A DNA stretch of 64,000 nucleotides from Flavobacteriaceae bacterium MAR_2009_75 (GTDB taxonomy: Bacteria; Bacteroidota; Bacteroidia; Flavobacteriales; Flavobacteriaceae): contig PHTZ01000001.1 of NCBI GenBank assembly GCA_002813285.1, forward strand, positions 1,983,501 through 2,047,500, written 5' to 3'. Of the stretch, positions 11,563-20,386 are shown piece by piece; position 1 is the stretch's first letter; each line of letters opens with the position of its first letter. The notes under the pieces were generated by a model that was not told the DNA's origin, did no database searches, and was given only the letters and a program-made list of their open reading frames with translations. The position numbers and the translations under genes were made by a program.

Positions 11563-11603
11563 ATTCTAATATTTATAGCTAAAAAATTAAGTTAATGTTC
11601 AAA

Positions 11604-11611
11604 CAAATTTA
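11604..11611 (-). promoter_or_regulatory. Putative -7 promoter element of glmS
   Basis: The minus strand reads TAAATTTG, an exact TAnnTTTG match, about 42 nt before the glmS start. No good TTG is found at the usual spacing. Confidence 0.4.
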
Positions 11612-11727
11612 CAAGAACAAAGAGAAAATATATGTTCTTTAACTGGTTAAACGCTAATATAAATAGGATAGTATGCTGACCAACACCTAGATATCAGTCA
11701 AAAAAGTCGAAGAACAAATAATTTTGG

Positions 11728-13563
11728 TTAATCTACCTCGGTATAAAAAATCTCTAGCTGTAGTTTCTTATCGGCATTTTCATCCGCGACGTTACTACCA
11801 TAAAGCACCGTTCCTAAAGGGCTCAAAGAACTTGTAACCGGAAGCTCTTGCTCGGTATTATCAGAAAGCATAGCACTTCGAATTCCTGTTTGAAACAAAC
11901 TGGATGCAACTGTCAAACCTAGAGTGGCATTTTCGCCATTACGCAAGATTAAATCGTTTATATGTTCGGTTAGCTTTACAGTGTATTTTACAGCACGCCC
12001 ATCACTTGATCTTTCTAAACTACCATCATAGTCAAAGATTCTCGCAAGTTGATCGGTTGCCGAAACTGGTGAACCATAAACGGGAAGGCCTGTTTCAGTA
12101 TTGAAAAGATATAAACTTGGCGGTTGTTCTACATCACTTTCTTGGGCCACATAAAAAACCAAATTCGCTTCGTTCACTATCCAGTTATTCGATTGAATCT
12201 GTTCTATAGCCTCTCGACCATTTTCACTATCGAAAAGTTTAATTTCTGCATACGTACCGGCCCCGCCTTTTAAAAATATCCGTTCTGCATTAACTTCAGC
12301 GTCTAAATCACCTGAAATTACACTAGGGTAAGCATCTTTACTAATTGTATTCGCTGCATTACCTGTAACTTGCCCTGTTGCCACACCTTGACTTACAACA
12401 GGTGTCAATAAATTCAAAACAAACTCATTTTTTCCACCCTGTTCGGTAACATCCCCATCCGTATCTACCGTATCGTAACCATACGAAATGGTAATGTTGG
12501 CATTCTTTAAATCGAGCAAAAGCAATACCTCATCAGAAATCGACTCTAAAGATAAGTGGATGCCTCTAAAAAAATTCTTGAAATTCTCTTGGTTAGAAAG
12601 CTCAGGGCTTCCCTCCATATCTAAAATATTATGCTGAAAAAAATCAGCATCTAACGGAACTCGAATACCAGGGTTTAGATAAGTAAACTCCAATGACTCA
12701 TCTTCGTCCTCTGTACTAATATTGTCTCTACCTTTTAATGCTATTTGGGTTCGATTTATGACTGTCTCACCATCGAAAAGCAAACTATCTACAAAGTTCG
12801 GTGAAAACTCCTGATTTGAATAATATTCTTGGGCTTCCTGAAAGTTAGCTGAAGGATCCAAATCACGCAAATAGTAATTATTTCGCTCGACCTTTAAATT
12901 AAAGGATGTTTCTGGAGTGTTATTATTATATAGTTTCCCATTTATATAAACACTGTCTAAATCGAACGTTTTCTTGAACTGATTTGCCGTAAAGTCATCA
13001 TCATCGCCATCATCAACACCATCCCCATCCGTATCTCTATTATTGGGGTCTGTTCCCCTACTTATTTCTTGGGCGTCGCTAAGTCCATCGCCATCAGAAT
13101 CTTCAGTAGCATCGTCTGGGAAAGCATCCAATTCATCAACCAAACCATCTCCGTCGGAATCTCCACCCGGATTGGTCAAAAAAGGAATATATAAATATAC
13201 TGAATCGATTTTCTCATTTTCCTGAATTTGAGAACCTGTTGGGTTGTCTTCCAGCGATTGCGAGTACAACCCAAAAGGTGAAACCGAAGACAACTGTACC
13301 TGAGAGGTTATCGAAGCTTTTGTTTTTCCAAAAATAGGGTCTGTAAAATCTCCCAATTGATATATGGGAAGTTTATTCGTACTAACGGCCTCGACGTTCT
13401 TATTATAGGCAAAAACATCGAAGACAGCCTTGTCGGTTTCAAATGGTGAGCTGCCGATAACACCTGACCCTATTGTTGTAGGATCTTGTTCACATGCTAC
13501 GACTGCTACCAACAGAAAGAATACCGCCAGGGCAGAAAAATTGAATCTTTTCAAAAATGTCAT
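11728..13563 (-). CDS. DUF4270 family lipoprotein with inserted thrombospondin type 3-like calcium repeats
   Basis: This 611-residue outer-membrane lipoprotein of the DUF4270 family has a signal ending VVAC (Cys24), followed by the typical GSGVIGSSPF region. Its function is unknown. Residues about 134-190 form an acidic insertion of thrombospondin type 3-like repeats (three copies of D(S/T)DGDG), which usually bind Ca2+. The flanking sequence (YLYIPFL before, FKKTFDLDSVYING after) reads as one domain interrupted by the insertion. The gene starts 5 nt after the upstream starch-synthase-like gene, so the two are cotranscribed. Family membership is recognised from overall sequence and context. 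Confidence 0.8.
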   Translation of the reverse strand: MTFLKRFNFSALAVFFLLVAVVACEQDPTTIGSGVIGSSPFETDKAVFDVFAYNKNVEAVSTNKLPIYQLGDFTDPIFGKTKASITSQVQLSSVSPFGLYSQSLEDNPTGSQIQENEKIDSVYLYIPFLTNPGGDSDGDGLVDELDAFPDDATEDSDGDGLSDAQEISRGTDPNNRDTDGDGVDDGDDDDFTANQFKKTFDLDSVYINGKLYNNNTPETSFNLKVERNNYYLRDLDPSANFQEAQEYYSNQEFSPNFVDSLLFDGETVINRTQIALKGRDNISTEDEDESLEFTYLNPGIRVPLDADFFQHNILDMEGSPELSNQENFKNFFRGIHLSLESISDEVLLLLDLKNANITISYGYDTVDTDGDVTEQGGKNEFVLNLLTPVVSQGVATGQVTGNAANTISKDAYPSVISGDLDAEVNAERIFLKGGAGTYAEIKLFDSENGREAIEQIQSNNWIVNEANLVFYVAQESDVEQPPSLYLFNTETGLPVYGSPVSATDQLARIFDYDGSLERSSDGRAVKYTVKLTEHINDLILRNGENATLGLTVASSLFQTGIRSAMLSDNTEQELPVTSSLSPLGTVLYGSNVADENADKKLQLEIFYTEVD

Positions 13564-13568
13564 TCGGA

Positions 13569-14378
13569 CTATTTTAAAACTTCAGTGTTATAAAAATTAG
13601 CATAGGCTTCTTCGAATTCTTGCAAAGAAACATAAGGCAACACAGGTTTTTCAAGGTTGGAAATATGGTTCTGTAAATCTTCTGGAATTTCTTCCGCGGC
13701 TAAAATAACGGCATCGGAATGATCTACAGCGACTTTTAACAAATTATTATAGGAAGGGGTTTTAAGAGCGGCAATACTATCTTCTGGAATACCATCGAAA
13801 GCAATCTTCTTGATCATATCTTGATCCAGTTCACCATCGAACGACTTACCATAAACCGAGGTCACTATTTTACTAGTATCGAACAAAGGCTCATCTGAAT
13901 AATATTTCTTGAGGTACAATGGCAATAAAGAGGCCATCCACCCATGAACATGAATAATGTCGGGTGTCCAGTTTAATTTTTTAACAGTCTCAACGACTCC
14001 TTTGGCAAAAAAAATTGCTCTCTGATCGTTATCAGGAAAAAGATTACCATCAGTATCGGTGAAAGTAGCTTTTCTCTTGAAATACTCGTCATTATCGATA
14101 AAGTATACCTGTATACGCTCTCTAGGTATAGATGCTACCTTGATGATCAAAGGCATATCCATATCATTAATGACCAAGTTCATACCCGACAACCGAATAA
14201 CCTCATGCAATTGATGTCTACGCTCGTTGATATTGCCATATCTTGGCATAAAAATCCGAATTTGGCCGCCATTACTGTTCACCATTCTCGGAGTTTCGTA
14301 AGACATTAAGGAAACTTCGTTCTCCGGAAGGTAGGGTACCAATTCCGACGAAACGAACAATATCTTTTTACCATTCAT
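13569..14378 (-). CDS. Starch/glycogen synthase-like protein (GT5 N-terminal domain only)
   Basis: The 269 residues match the N-terminal Rossmann domain of GT5 starch/glycogen synthases: KILFVSSELVPYLP at the start, MPRYGNINERRHQLHEV, and PDIIHVHGWMASLLPLYLK. Full-length synthases have about 470-500 residues, with a second GT-B domain that binds most of the nucleotide-sugar; that half is absent here and no continuation is encoded nearby. The usual KxGGL acceptor loop is also not seen at the N terminus. Catalysis of glycogen synthesis is therefore doubtful, and it may be regulatory or act on another substrate. It is divergent from panC and leads into the DUF4270 gene. The start follows a -7-like box by about 38 nt. 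Confidence 0.78.
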   Translation of the reverse strand: MNGKKILFVSSELVPYLPENEVSLMSYETPRMVNSNGGQIRIFMPRYGNINERRHQLHEVIRLSGMNLVINDMDMPLIIKVASIPRERIQVYFIDNDEYFKRKATFTDTDGNLFPDNDQRAIFFAKGVVETVKKLNWTPDIIHVHGWMASLLPLYLKKYYSDEPLFDTSKIVTSVYGKSFDGELDQDMIKKIAFDGIPEDSIAALKTPSYNNLLKVAVDHSDAVILAAEEIPEDLQNHISNLEKPVLPYVSLQEFEEAYANFYNTEVLK

Positions 14379-14415
14379 GTATGCTATGTTTTATTTGTGG
14401 GTTGAAACGTGGCTG

Positions 14416-14462
14416 CAAAATTACAAAAATAATGCAGATTAGCCCTAATTATAGTAAGTTTG
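14416..14462. promoter_or_regulatory. Divergent promoter region between the starch-synthase-like gene and panC
   Basis: Two TAnnTTTG boxes followed by C point outward: TAATTTTG on the minus strand (14423 to 14416) toward the starch-synthase-like gene, and TAAGTTTG on the plus strand (14455-14462) toward panC, ending 20 nt before its ATG. Neither has a clear TTG at standard spacing. Confidence 0.5.
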
Positions 14463-14482
14463 CTCGCTTTTAAACGAAACCT

Positions 14483-15328
14483 ATGCCAATTGTACGTACA
14501 AAAGAAGAGCTTGCAAAGCAACTAAAAACATCTAACTATAGAAAGGGTATAGGCCTTGTACCTACAATGGGGGCACTACATAAGGGCCATGAATTTTTAG
14601 TGCAAAAAGCTGTTGAACAAAACGACCTTGTCGTAGTAAGTATTTTTGTCAATCCTACACAGTTCGACAAGCAAGAAGATCTAGAGAAATATCCTAAAAC
14701 TCTAGAAGCAGACGTTTCTTTGATTAAGAAAGTAGATGAGAACATCATTGTTTTCGCTCCTTCGGAACAAGAGGTTTATGGAGAAAACATCTCATCAAAA
14801 AACTATGATTTCGAAGGGCTCGACAAGGTTATGGAAGGTTCTTTCAGAGATGACCACTTTAATGGGGTCGGCACAATCGTTGAAGCTCTATTTCTATTAG
14901 TGAAGCCCGATCGGGCCTATTTCGGTGAAAAAGATTTTCAACAACTGCGTATTATTCAAAAATTGGTTGAAATAGAACGAATACCGGTCGAAATAGTAGC
15001 CTGCCCAATTGTCAGAGAACCCCATGGGCTGGCCATGAGTTCTAGAAATGAAAGGTTATCTACCGAAATACGACAAAAGGCAGCCTTTATTCATGAAACA
15101 CTGAAATCTGCCAAAAAGTTTTTTGGCACGAAAAGTGCATATTATGTAAAGGAAAAGGTGAAAGAAAGTTTTGATTCGCATTCTGAATTTGATTTGGAAT
15201 ATATTGAAATAACCGACGTTGAAACGCTAACACCTATAAAAGAAAAAAAGGAAGGTCAAAAATATAGGGCTTTTATTGCCGTTTATGCCGAAGGCGTTCG
15301 TCTTATAGATAACATTGCCCTTAACTGA
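14483..15328 (+). CDS. panC: Pantoate--beta-alanine ligase
   Basis: This cytosolic enzyme condenses D-pantoate with beta-alanine using ATP to give pantothenate, the precursor of coenzyme A. Its 281 residues are typical. The nucleotidyl-transferase signature is seen early (PTMGALHKGH, with the HxGH motif), then FVNPTQF, FGEKDFQQL and the SSRNERLS motif. panD follows 39 nt downstream, so the two genes supply both the beta-alanine and its ligation. Confidence 0.97.
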   Translation: MPIVRTKEELAKQLKTSNYRKGIGLVPTMGALHKGHEFLVQKAVEQNDLVVVSIFVNPTQFDKQEDLEKYPKTLEADVSLIKKVDENIIVFAPSEQEVYGENISSKNYDFEGLDKVMEGSFRDDHFNGVGTIVEALFLLVKPDRAYFGEKDFQQLRIIQKLVEIERIPVEIVACPIVREPHGLAMSSRNERLSTEIRQKAAFIHETLKSAKKFFGTKSAYYVKEKVKESFDSHSEFDLEYIEITDVETLTPIKEKKEGQKYRAFIAVYAEGVRLIDNIALN

Positions 15329-15367
15329 ATAACATTGCTTAGTAAAATTTATAATTAACTTTGTGCC

Positions 15368-15718
15368 ATGCAAATAGAAGTTGTAAAATCGAAAATACAT
15401 CGTGTAAAGGTTACAGGTGCCGATCTGAATTACATTGGCAGCATCACCATTGATGAAGATTTGATGGACGCCGCTAATATCATACGCGGTGAAAAGGTGC
15501 AAATAGTGAACAACAATAACGGAGAGCGGTTAGAAACTTATGCCATACCAGGCCCTAGAAATAGTGGCGAATTGACCCTTAACGGCGCTGCTGCCCGAAA
15601 GGTTGCCGTAGGTGACGTATTGATTTTGATTACCTATGGACGTATGGATATCGAAGAAGCAAAAAAATTCAACCCTGCGTTGGTATTTCCCAACGAAGAA
15701 AACAATTTGTTAAAGTAG
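15368..15718 (+). CDS. panD: Aspartate 1-decarboxylase
   Basis: PanD makes beta-alanine from L-aspartate with a pyruvoyl cofactor. The 116-residue precursor has the self-cleavage site Gly24-Ser25 (YIGSI), which yields a small beta chain and a pyruvoyl-bearing alpha chain. Other family patterns are visible: [19 protein letters not shown] and the DVLILITYG strand. It lies directly after panC, forming a pantothenate operon. The next gene begins 3 nt after the stop codon. Confidence 0.97.
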   Translation: MQIEVVKSKIHRVKVTGADLNYIGSITIDEDLMDAANIIRGEKVQIVNNNNGERLETYAIPGPRNSGELTLNGAAARKVAVGDVLILITYGRMDIEEAKKFNPALVFPNEENNLLK

Positions 15719-15721
15719 CTT

Positions 15722-16687
15722 TTGAAAAGTACACTTAAAAAATCTCTCAAAACTATACTCCCAATCGCATTGGGAGTTTTTTTGGTTTGGTACTGGTATC
15801 AATCAACTTCTAAAACCGAGAGAGATCAAATTTTATTCTACATCAAAAGCGCTGATTTATTTTGGGTTTCAGCCTCGATGCTTTTAGGGGTATTGGGCCA
15901 TATCTCAAGGGCCATTCGTTGGAATTACTTACTGCAACCCCTTGGGTACTCACCAAAAATAAGTAATAACACCTGTATTATTCTTATGGCCTATTTGACT
16001 AACTTGGGCATACCGAGAACCGGGGAAATTTTAAGGGCCACCGCGCTGACCACCTATGAAAAAGTACCTTTCGAAAAAGGCATAGGCACTATAATAACCG
16101 AGAGGGTAATAGACGTTATCGTATTGTTGGCCATCATCTTGACAACACTGTTACTACAAACGGAAATCATTTTAGGGTATCTTGATAATATCGGCATTCC
16201 AATAAGTAAGATATTGCTCATGTTAGGTTTGGCAATGATAACCTTCTTGCTGTTCTTGATTTTCATCAAGAAATCGACCAACACCATTGCCGTCAAAATA
16301 AAAAGCTTTTTAAAAGGATTGATGGAAGGGCTTTTGAGTATTTTCAAGATGAAGAACAAGTGGGCTTTCATTGGTCATACCCTATTTATATGGGCATGCT
16401 ATATAGGCATGCTTTGGGTCATCAAATACACCGTGCCGGAAACTCTTGATCTTACACTTAGTCAACTTTTAGTAGCATTCGTCGCCGGGTCTTTGGCAAT
16501 GATGTTCACCAATGGTGGTATTGGTCTTTACCCTATTGCAATAAGCACGGCTTTAGCCATCTTTGGCATAAGCAAGGTATCGGGAGATTCTTTCGGGTGG
16601 ATTATGTGGATTGCACAAACCCTCATGGTAGTTGTTTTTGGGGCAATATCTTTTCTGGTATTACCGTTATTGAACCGGGACCGTTAA
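15722..16687 (+). CDS. Lysylphosphatidylglycerol synthase TM-region/flippase-like membrane protein
   Basis: This 321-residue integral membrane protein has about eight predicted segments and resembles the membrane (flippase-like) part of MprF and the UPF0104/AglD family. Family patterns seen include SRAIRWNYLLQPLGY near residue 60, IPRTGEILRATAL, ITERVIDVIVLL and the glycine-rich FTNGGIGLYPIA near the C terminus. No soluble aminoacyl-transferase domain is attached. Its substrate is unknown; lipid-linked sugar or lipid flipping is suggested for relatives. The start is a TTG, 3 nt after the panD stop; no nearby in-frame ATG fits better. It is probably translated as part of the pan operon. Confidence 0.8.
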   Translation: MKSTLKKSLKTILPIALGVFLVWYWYQSTSKTERDQILFYIKSADLFWVSASMLLGVLGHISRAIRWNYLLQPLGYSPKISNNTCIILMAYLTNLGIPRTGEILRATALTTYEKVPFEKGIGTIITERVIDVIVLLAIILTTLLLQTEIILGYLDNIGIPISKILLMLGLAMITFLLFLIFIKKSTNTIAVKIKSFLKGLMEGLLSIFKMKNKWAFIGHTLFIWACYIGMLWVIKYTVPETLDLTLSQLLVAFVAGSLAMMFTNGGIGLYPIAISTALAIFGISKVSGDSFGWIMWIAQTLMVVVFGAISFLVLPLLNRDR

Positions 16688-16713
16688 GGTCTTTCTGTAC
16701 CAAATACTGATCC

Positions 16714-17856
16714 ATGCTACGCAATCTTACTTTATTTGCACTTCTCTTATGCGCAAGTGTCAATGCCCAAGTCACTCAAGAAATCTTTGAATCGTTCAAA
16801 CTTCAAGAACGTAGAGATGTTAAATATTACTTTCCAGAAGATTATGATGAAAAGAAGAAGTACCCTTTAATCGTTGTTCTCGATGCTGAATATCTTTTTG
16901 ATCAAGTGGTCGCCAATGCCAAATTTTATAATCAATTTCATGGCATGCCAGCAAGTATTATAGTGGGTGTCAATCAAAGCGAAAAGAGTATACGTCTTGA
17001 TGATTGTGCATGGAACGAAGAAAACGGACTACCCTCTGAAAAGGGAAAAAAATTCTTTGAGTTTTTAGGCATGGAAATCATTCCATATTTAGACCTTAAT
17101 TATAGTACTGCACCGTTCAAAATGGTCGTGGGCTATGATATTACGGCAAACTACACCAACTATTGGTTGTTCAAAGAAAATTCATTGTTCAATGCCTATA
17201 TCAATATTTCTCCAACTTTAGCTCCTGAAATGGAAAGCCGAGTACCGTCAAGATTGGCTGCTTTTGATAAACAAATGTTCTACGAATTGATTGTCGAGGG
17301 TGAAAAGAGCAAAGAGACTCCGAAAATAATGGCTATGGACAAGGCTATCAAGGCCATAGACAAAGAGACACTTCATTATAATTTTCAATTGTATGAGGGC
17401 GCAGACCACATTTCAATTGCGACTTACGGAATTGGTAAGGCATTCGACAATATTTTTGGAATGTTCAAACCTATTAGTCCGAAAGAATATAAAGAACAAA
17501 TTCTCACCTCAGAAGAACCGGTCTATCAATATTTAGAGAATAAGTACAAAGGTATAGAAGAGCTTTTCAGCATTAAAAAAACGGTAGACCTTAATGATAT
17601 TATGGCTATTTACGCTGCAAGTCGTAAAAAGGAAGATATAGAATCGCTTAAACCACTTTCTGATCTTTGTAAAGAAGAGTTTCCCGAAACTATGTTAGGT
17701 TTCTACTTCGAAGGTGAATATTATGAACAAATGGGAGAGCCAAAAAAGGCTTTAAAAACTTTTGAAAAAGCTTTTGGCATGAACGAAATAGATTTTTTGA
17801 CCAAAGAAATGGCGCTAGAGAAAATTGATGCCCTAAAAGCCGATTTCGGATACTAA
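16714..17856 (+). CDS. Secreted alpha/beta-hydrolase (esterase D/PF00756-like) with C-terminal TPR-like region
   Basis: This 380-residue protein has a signal peptide (about residues 1-19, ending VNA) and an esterase-D-type alpha/beta-hydrolase domain: YYFPEDYDEKKKYPLIVVLDAEY, then GVNQSEKSIRLDD, and a C-terminal His in GADHISIAT. The position of the nucleophile elbow reads VVGYDITAN, with no Ser in the canonical GxSxG, so the usual nucleophile appears to be missing and activity is uncertain. The last ~60 residues (YFEGEYYEQMGEPKKALKTF) look like a TPR. It lies 26 nt after the membrane-protein gene and may end the pan operon. Confidence 0.72.
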   Translation: MLRNLTLFALLLCASVNAQVTQEIFESFKLQERRDVKYYFPEDYDEKKKYPLIVVLDAEYLFDQVVANAKFYNQFHGMPASIIVGVNQSEKSIRLDDCAWNEENGLPSEKGKKFFEFLGMEIIPYLDLNYSTAPFKMVVGYDITANYTNYWLFKENSLFNAYINISPTLAPEMESRVPSRLAAFDKQMFYELIVEGEKSKETPKIMAMDKAIKAIDKETLHYNFQLYEGADHISIATYGIGKAFDNIFGMFKPISPKEYKEQILTSEEPVYQYLENKYKGIEELFSIKKTVDLNDIMAIYAASRKKEDIESLKPLSDLCKEEFPETMLGFYFEGEYYEQMGEPKKALKTFEKAFGMNEIDFLTKEMALEKIDALKADFGY

Positions 17857-18066
17857 TTCAAGTTGAAAATTACTTTTACCTATTACTTCTACAAAGTATA
17901 GATATCCTTATTTTAAAGAACCAATTGAACTCACAATTCATATCACTTCTATTGGAAAGTTAAGCTATACTCTCATATTTTGCAGTTGAACTATCGGATT
18001 TTTGTATATTCAAATAATGTTTGATTCATTTCCAAACATATGATTATCTCATCCTTTAGCTATCCA

Positions 18067-20286
18067 ATGAAAAAACTCTCGAACTGCTTATCTCTAAGTT
18101 TATTATTACTATTCATTTCCCCAGTTATAGCAAGTGAAACCGATTTAGATATCATAAAAGATAGGGTACTTGAAAAGATAATGACTCCGGTGGGTGACTA
18201 TACAATAGAAGGTCTTATAACAACCCTTAGAGATGACGGGACTTGGCCCGGCATCGACTACACAGATGTATCGCGAGAGGGTTTTCTTCATCGGGTACAT
18301 GCAGATAACTTGCTAAAAATTGCCAAGGCTTACCAAACCAAGTCATCAAAACTCTATAAAAGTGCAAGTGCTAAAAAGTCGGTTGAACTTGCCTTAAACA
18401 ATTGGCTGAAAAATGATTACATATGTGATAATTGGTGGTACAATCAGATAGGCATACCGAATACGATGGTACAATTGATGCTGGTCATAGGTAAAGATTT
18501 ACCAAAAGATTTGGTATTAAAAACGCAGCCCATTATCAACAGGGCAAATATCAATGCTCAAGGAGCCAGGCCCGGTGGCGATCGAGTAAAAATAGCAGGC
18601 ATAGAGGCTAAAAACATGCTGTTTCTTAATAATCACAAACATTTTAAGACTGTTCTTAAAGTAATTGAAAATGAAATCAAGCAAGTCGAATGGATCGGAA
18701 TGAACTATGGTTATGGATTTCGTGATGGAGAAGGAGGCTTTGCCACTAGAACTGCCGGTGGTCGAGGCATTCAGTACGACAACAGTTTTCACCACCGAGG
18801 AGATGGTGTTAATAATACGCTTTCTTATGGGCTAAACTATGCCAGTGCTTTTATCGAATGGGCTCTGTACGTTGTCGATACGGAATACTCCTTTTCAAAT
18901 AAAAAAACAGAAGCACTGATCGATTATTTTTTAGATGGAATCTGCAAGACCGCTATTTTTGGCAAATTTCCTGATCCAGGGGCAAAAAACCGAAGTATCA
19001 GTCGCCCGGGAACCCTAAAACCTTACAGCCCAGAAATGGCTCAAGAGTTATTAAAAGTATCGAGCCATAGAAAGGCAGAACTAGAGGAAATCGTTGCTAT
19101 TCGACAGAATAAAATGAACCCGACGAAATCGCACGCCACGTTTTTTAGACATACCGAACACTTCACCTTTCAAAGGCCTGAGTTTTTCACTTCGGTACGA
19201 ATGTACTCGACCCGAACCCACAATATGGAAGAACCATACAATAGCGAGGGATTACTGAACCACTACAGGGGCGATGGTGCCAACCATATATCTGTTAAAG
19301 GGGATGAATATTTTGACATTTGGCCTGTATATGATTTTCAGAAAATACCAGGAACAACAGTTGTTCAAAAAGATAAAATGCCAGCTCCGAAAGAGGTAGC
19401 AAAATTAGGGGTCACCGATTTTGTGGGGGCCGTAACCGATGGCCGATATGGCTCTGTTGCTTTTGATTTTAAGAGCCTAGCCGACACCTTGGTGGCCAGA
19501 AAATCGTGGTTCTTTTTTGATGATTCGTATGTATGCCTTGGTGCAGGTATCTCAAGTGACAAAGAAAAATTTTCGGTTTTTACCACTTTAAACCAATCAC
19601 TTTTAAGAAGCGAAGTAACTGTCTCTCAGAATACCACTACAACAAAAATCGGTAGAGGAGAAAAAACATTTGAAGATATCAATTGGGTCTTTCAAGATGG
19701 TATTGGCTATATATTCCCCAAACCAACTAAGGTCTATATCAAAAACGGGACAGAAACCGGTGATTGGTGGAGAATCAACAAACAGGTAACCTCTTCGAAA
19801 GAGAAGGTTTCGCGAGACGTGTTTACCATCGGCCTTGACCATGGCCTAAAACCTAAAAATGCATCCTATGAATACATTGTAGTACCTGCAACCTCTGTAA
19901 AAAGCATGGAGCAAATGAACACCGATGAATCTATTTCAATACTATCGAACTCCCCTTACCTTCAAGCCGTGGGTCAGAACGACTTAGGTATTTACCAAAT
20001 CGTCTTTTATAAAGCCGGTAATATAAAAATAACTGAAGGCCTAGAATTAATCTCACACGCACCAGGTATACTAATGATAAAATTAGACGGAGACAAAATC
20101 AAAGAAATTACGGTGGCGGATCCCAATAGAGAATTGGGTAAAATGCATATTTCAGTGTCTAACAAAATCAATAAAAGTTCCGATGAATTCAAGGCTACGT
20201 GGAATAAACATAAGCAAATGTCTGAAATAGCCATTGATATGCCCCAAGGTGTAAATGCCGGTGAAAGCGTCAACCTTTCATTTTAA
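18067..20286 (+). CDS. Polysaccharide lyase family 8 protein (chondroitin/hyaluronan/xanthan lyase-like)
   Basis: This secreted 739-residue lyase is predicted to cleave uronic-acid-containing polysaccharides by beta-elimination. The chosen ATG at 18067 gives a standard signal peptide (MKKLSN to VIAS). The (alpha/alpha) toroid domain holds the expected catalytic features: NWWYNQIGIPN near residue 120, NSFHHRGDG near residues 239-246, then SYGLNYA (Tyr), and SRPG for Arg. A beta-sandwich half follows (FRHTEHFTFQRPEFF onwards). PL8 substrates include chondroitin sulfate, hyaluronan and xanthan; specificity cannot be set here. It is not in a polysaccharide utilisation locus: no SusCD pair, sulfatase or glucuronyl hydrolase is adjacent. 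There is no sorting domain at the C terminus, so it is probably periplasmic or exported by another route. Confidence 0.88.
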   Translation: MKKLSNCLSLSLLLLFISPVIASETDLDIIKDRVLEKIMTPVGDYTIEGLITTLRDDGTWPGIDYTDVSREGFLHRVHADNLLKIAKAYQTKSSKLYKSASAKKSVELALNNWLKNDYICDNWWYNQIGIPNTMVQLMLVIGKDLPKDLVLKTQPIINRANINAQGARPGGDRVKIAGIEAKNMLFLNNHKHFKTVLKVIENEIKQVEWIGMNYGYGFRDGEGGFATRTAGGRGIQYDNSFHHRGDGVNNTLSYGLNYASAFIEWALYVVDTEYSFSNKKTEALIDYFLDGICKTAIFGKFPDPGAKNRSISRPGTLKPYSPEMAQELLKVSSHRKAELEEIVAIRQNKMNPTKSHATFFRHTEHFTFQRPEFFTSVRMYSTRTHNMEEPYNSEGLLNHYRGDGANHISVKGDEYFDIWPVYDFQKIPGTTVVQKDKMPAPKEVAKLGVTDFVGAVTDGRYGSVAFDFKSLADTLVARKSWFFFDDSYVCLGAGISSDKEKFSVFTTLNQSLLRSEVTVSQNTTTTKIGRGEKTFEDINWVFQDGIGYIFPKPTKVYIKNGTETGDWWRINKQVTSSKEKVSRDVFTIGLDHGLKPKNASYEYIVVPATSVKSMEQMNTDESISILSNSPYLQAVGQNDLGIYQIVFYKAGNIKITEGLELISHAPGILMIKLDGDKIKEITVADPNRELGKMHISVSNKINKSSDEFKATWNKHKQMSEIAIDMPQGVNAGESVNLSF

Positions 20287-20386
20287 ACCGAATATCACAG
20301 AAACAATTCTTCAAATCGACTACAGTTAGAAGCAAACGATTTGGTAAACTTCTTTTTACCTTTAACCCAAATCTTAGAAATCAAAA

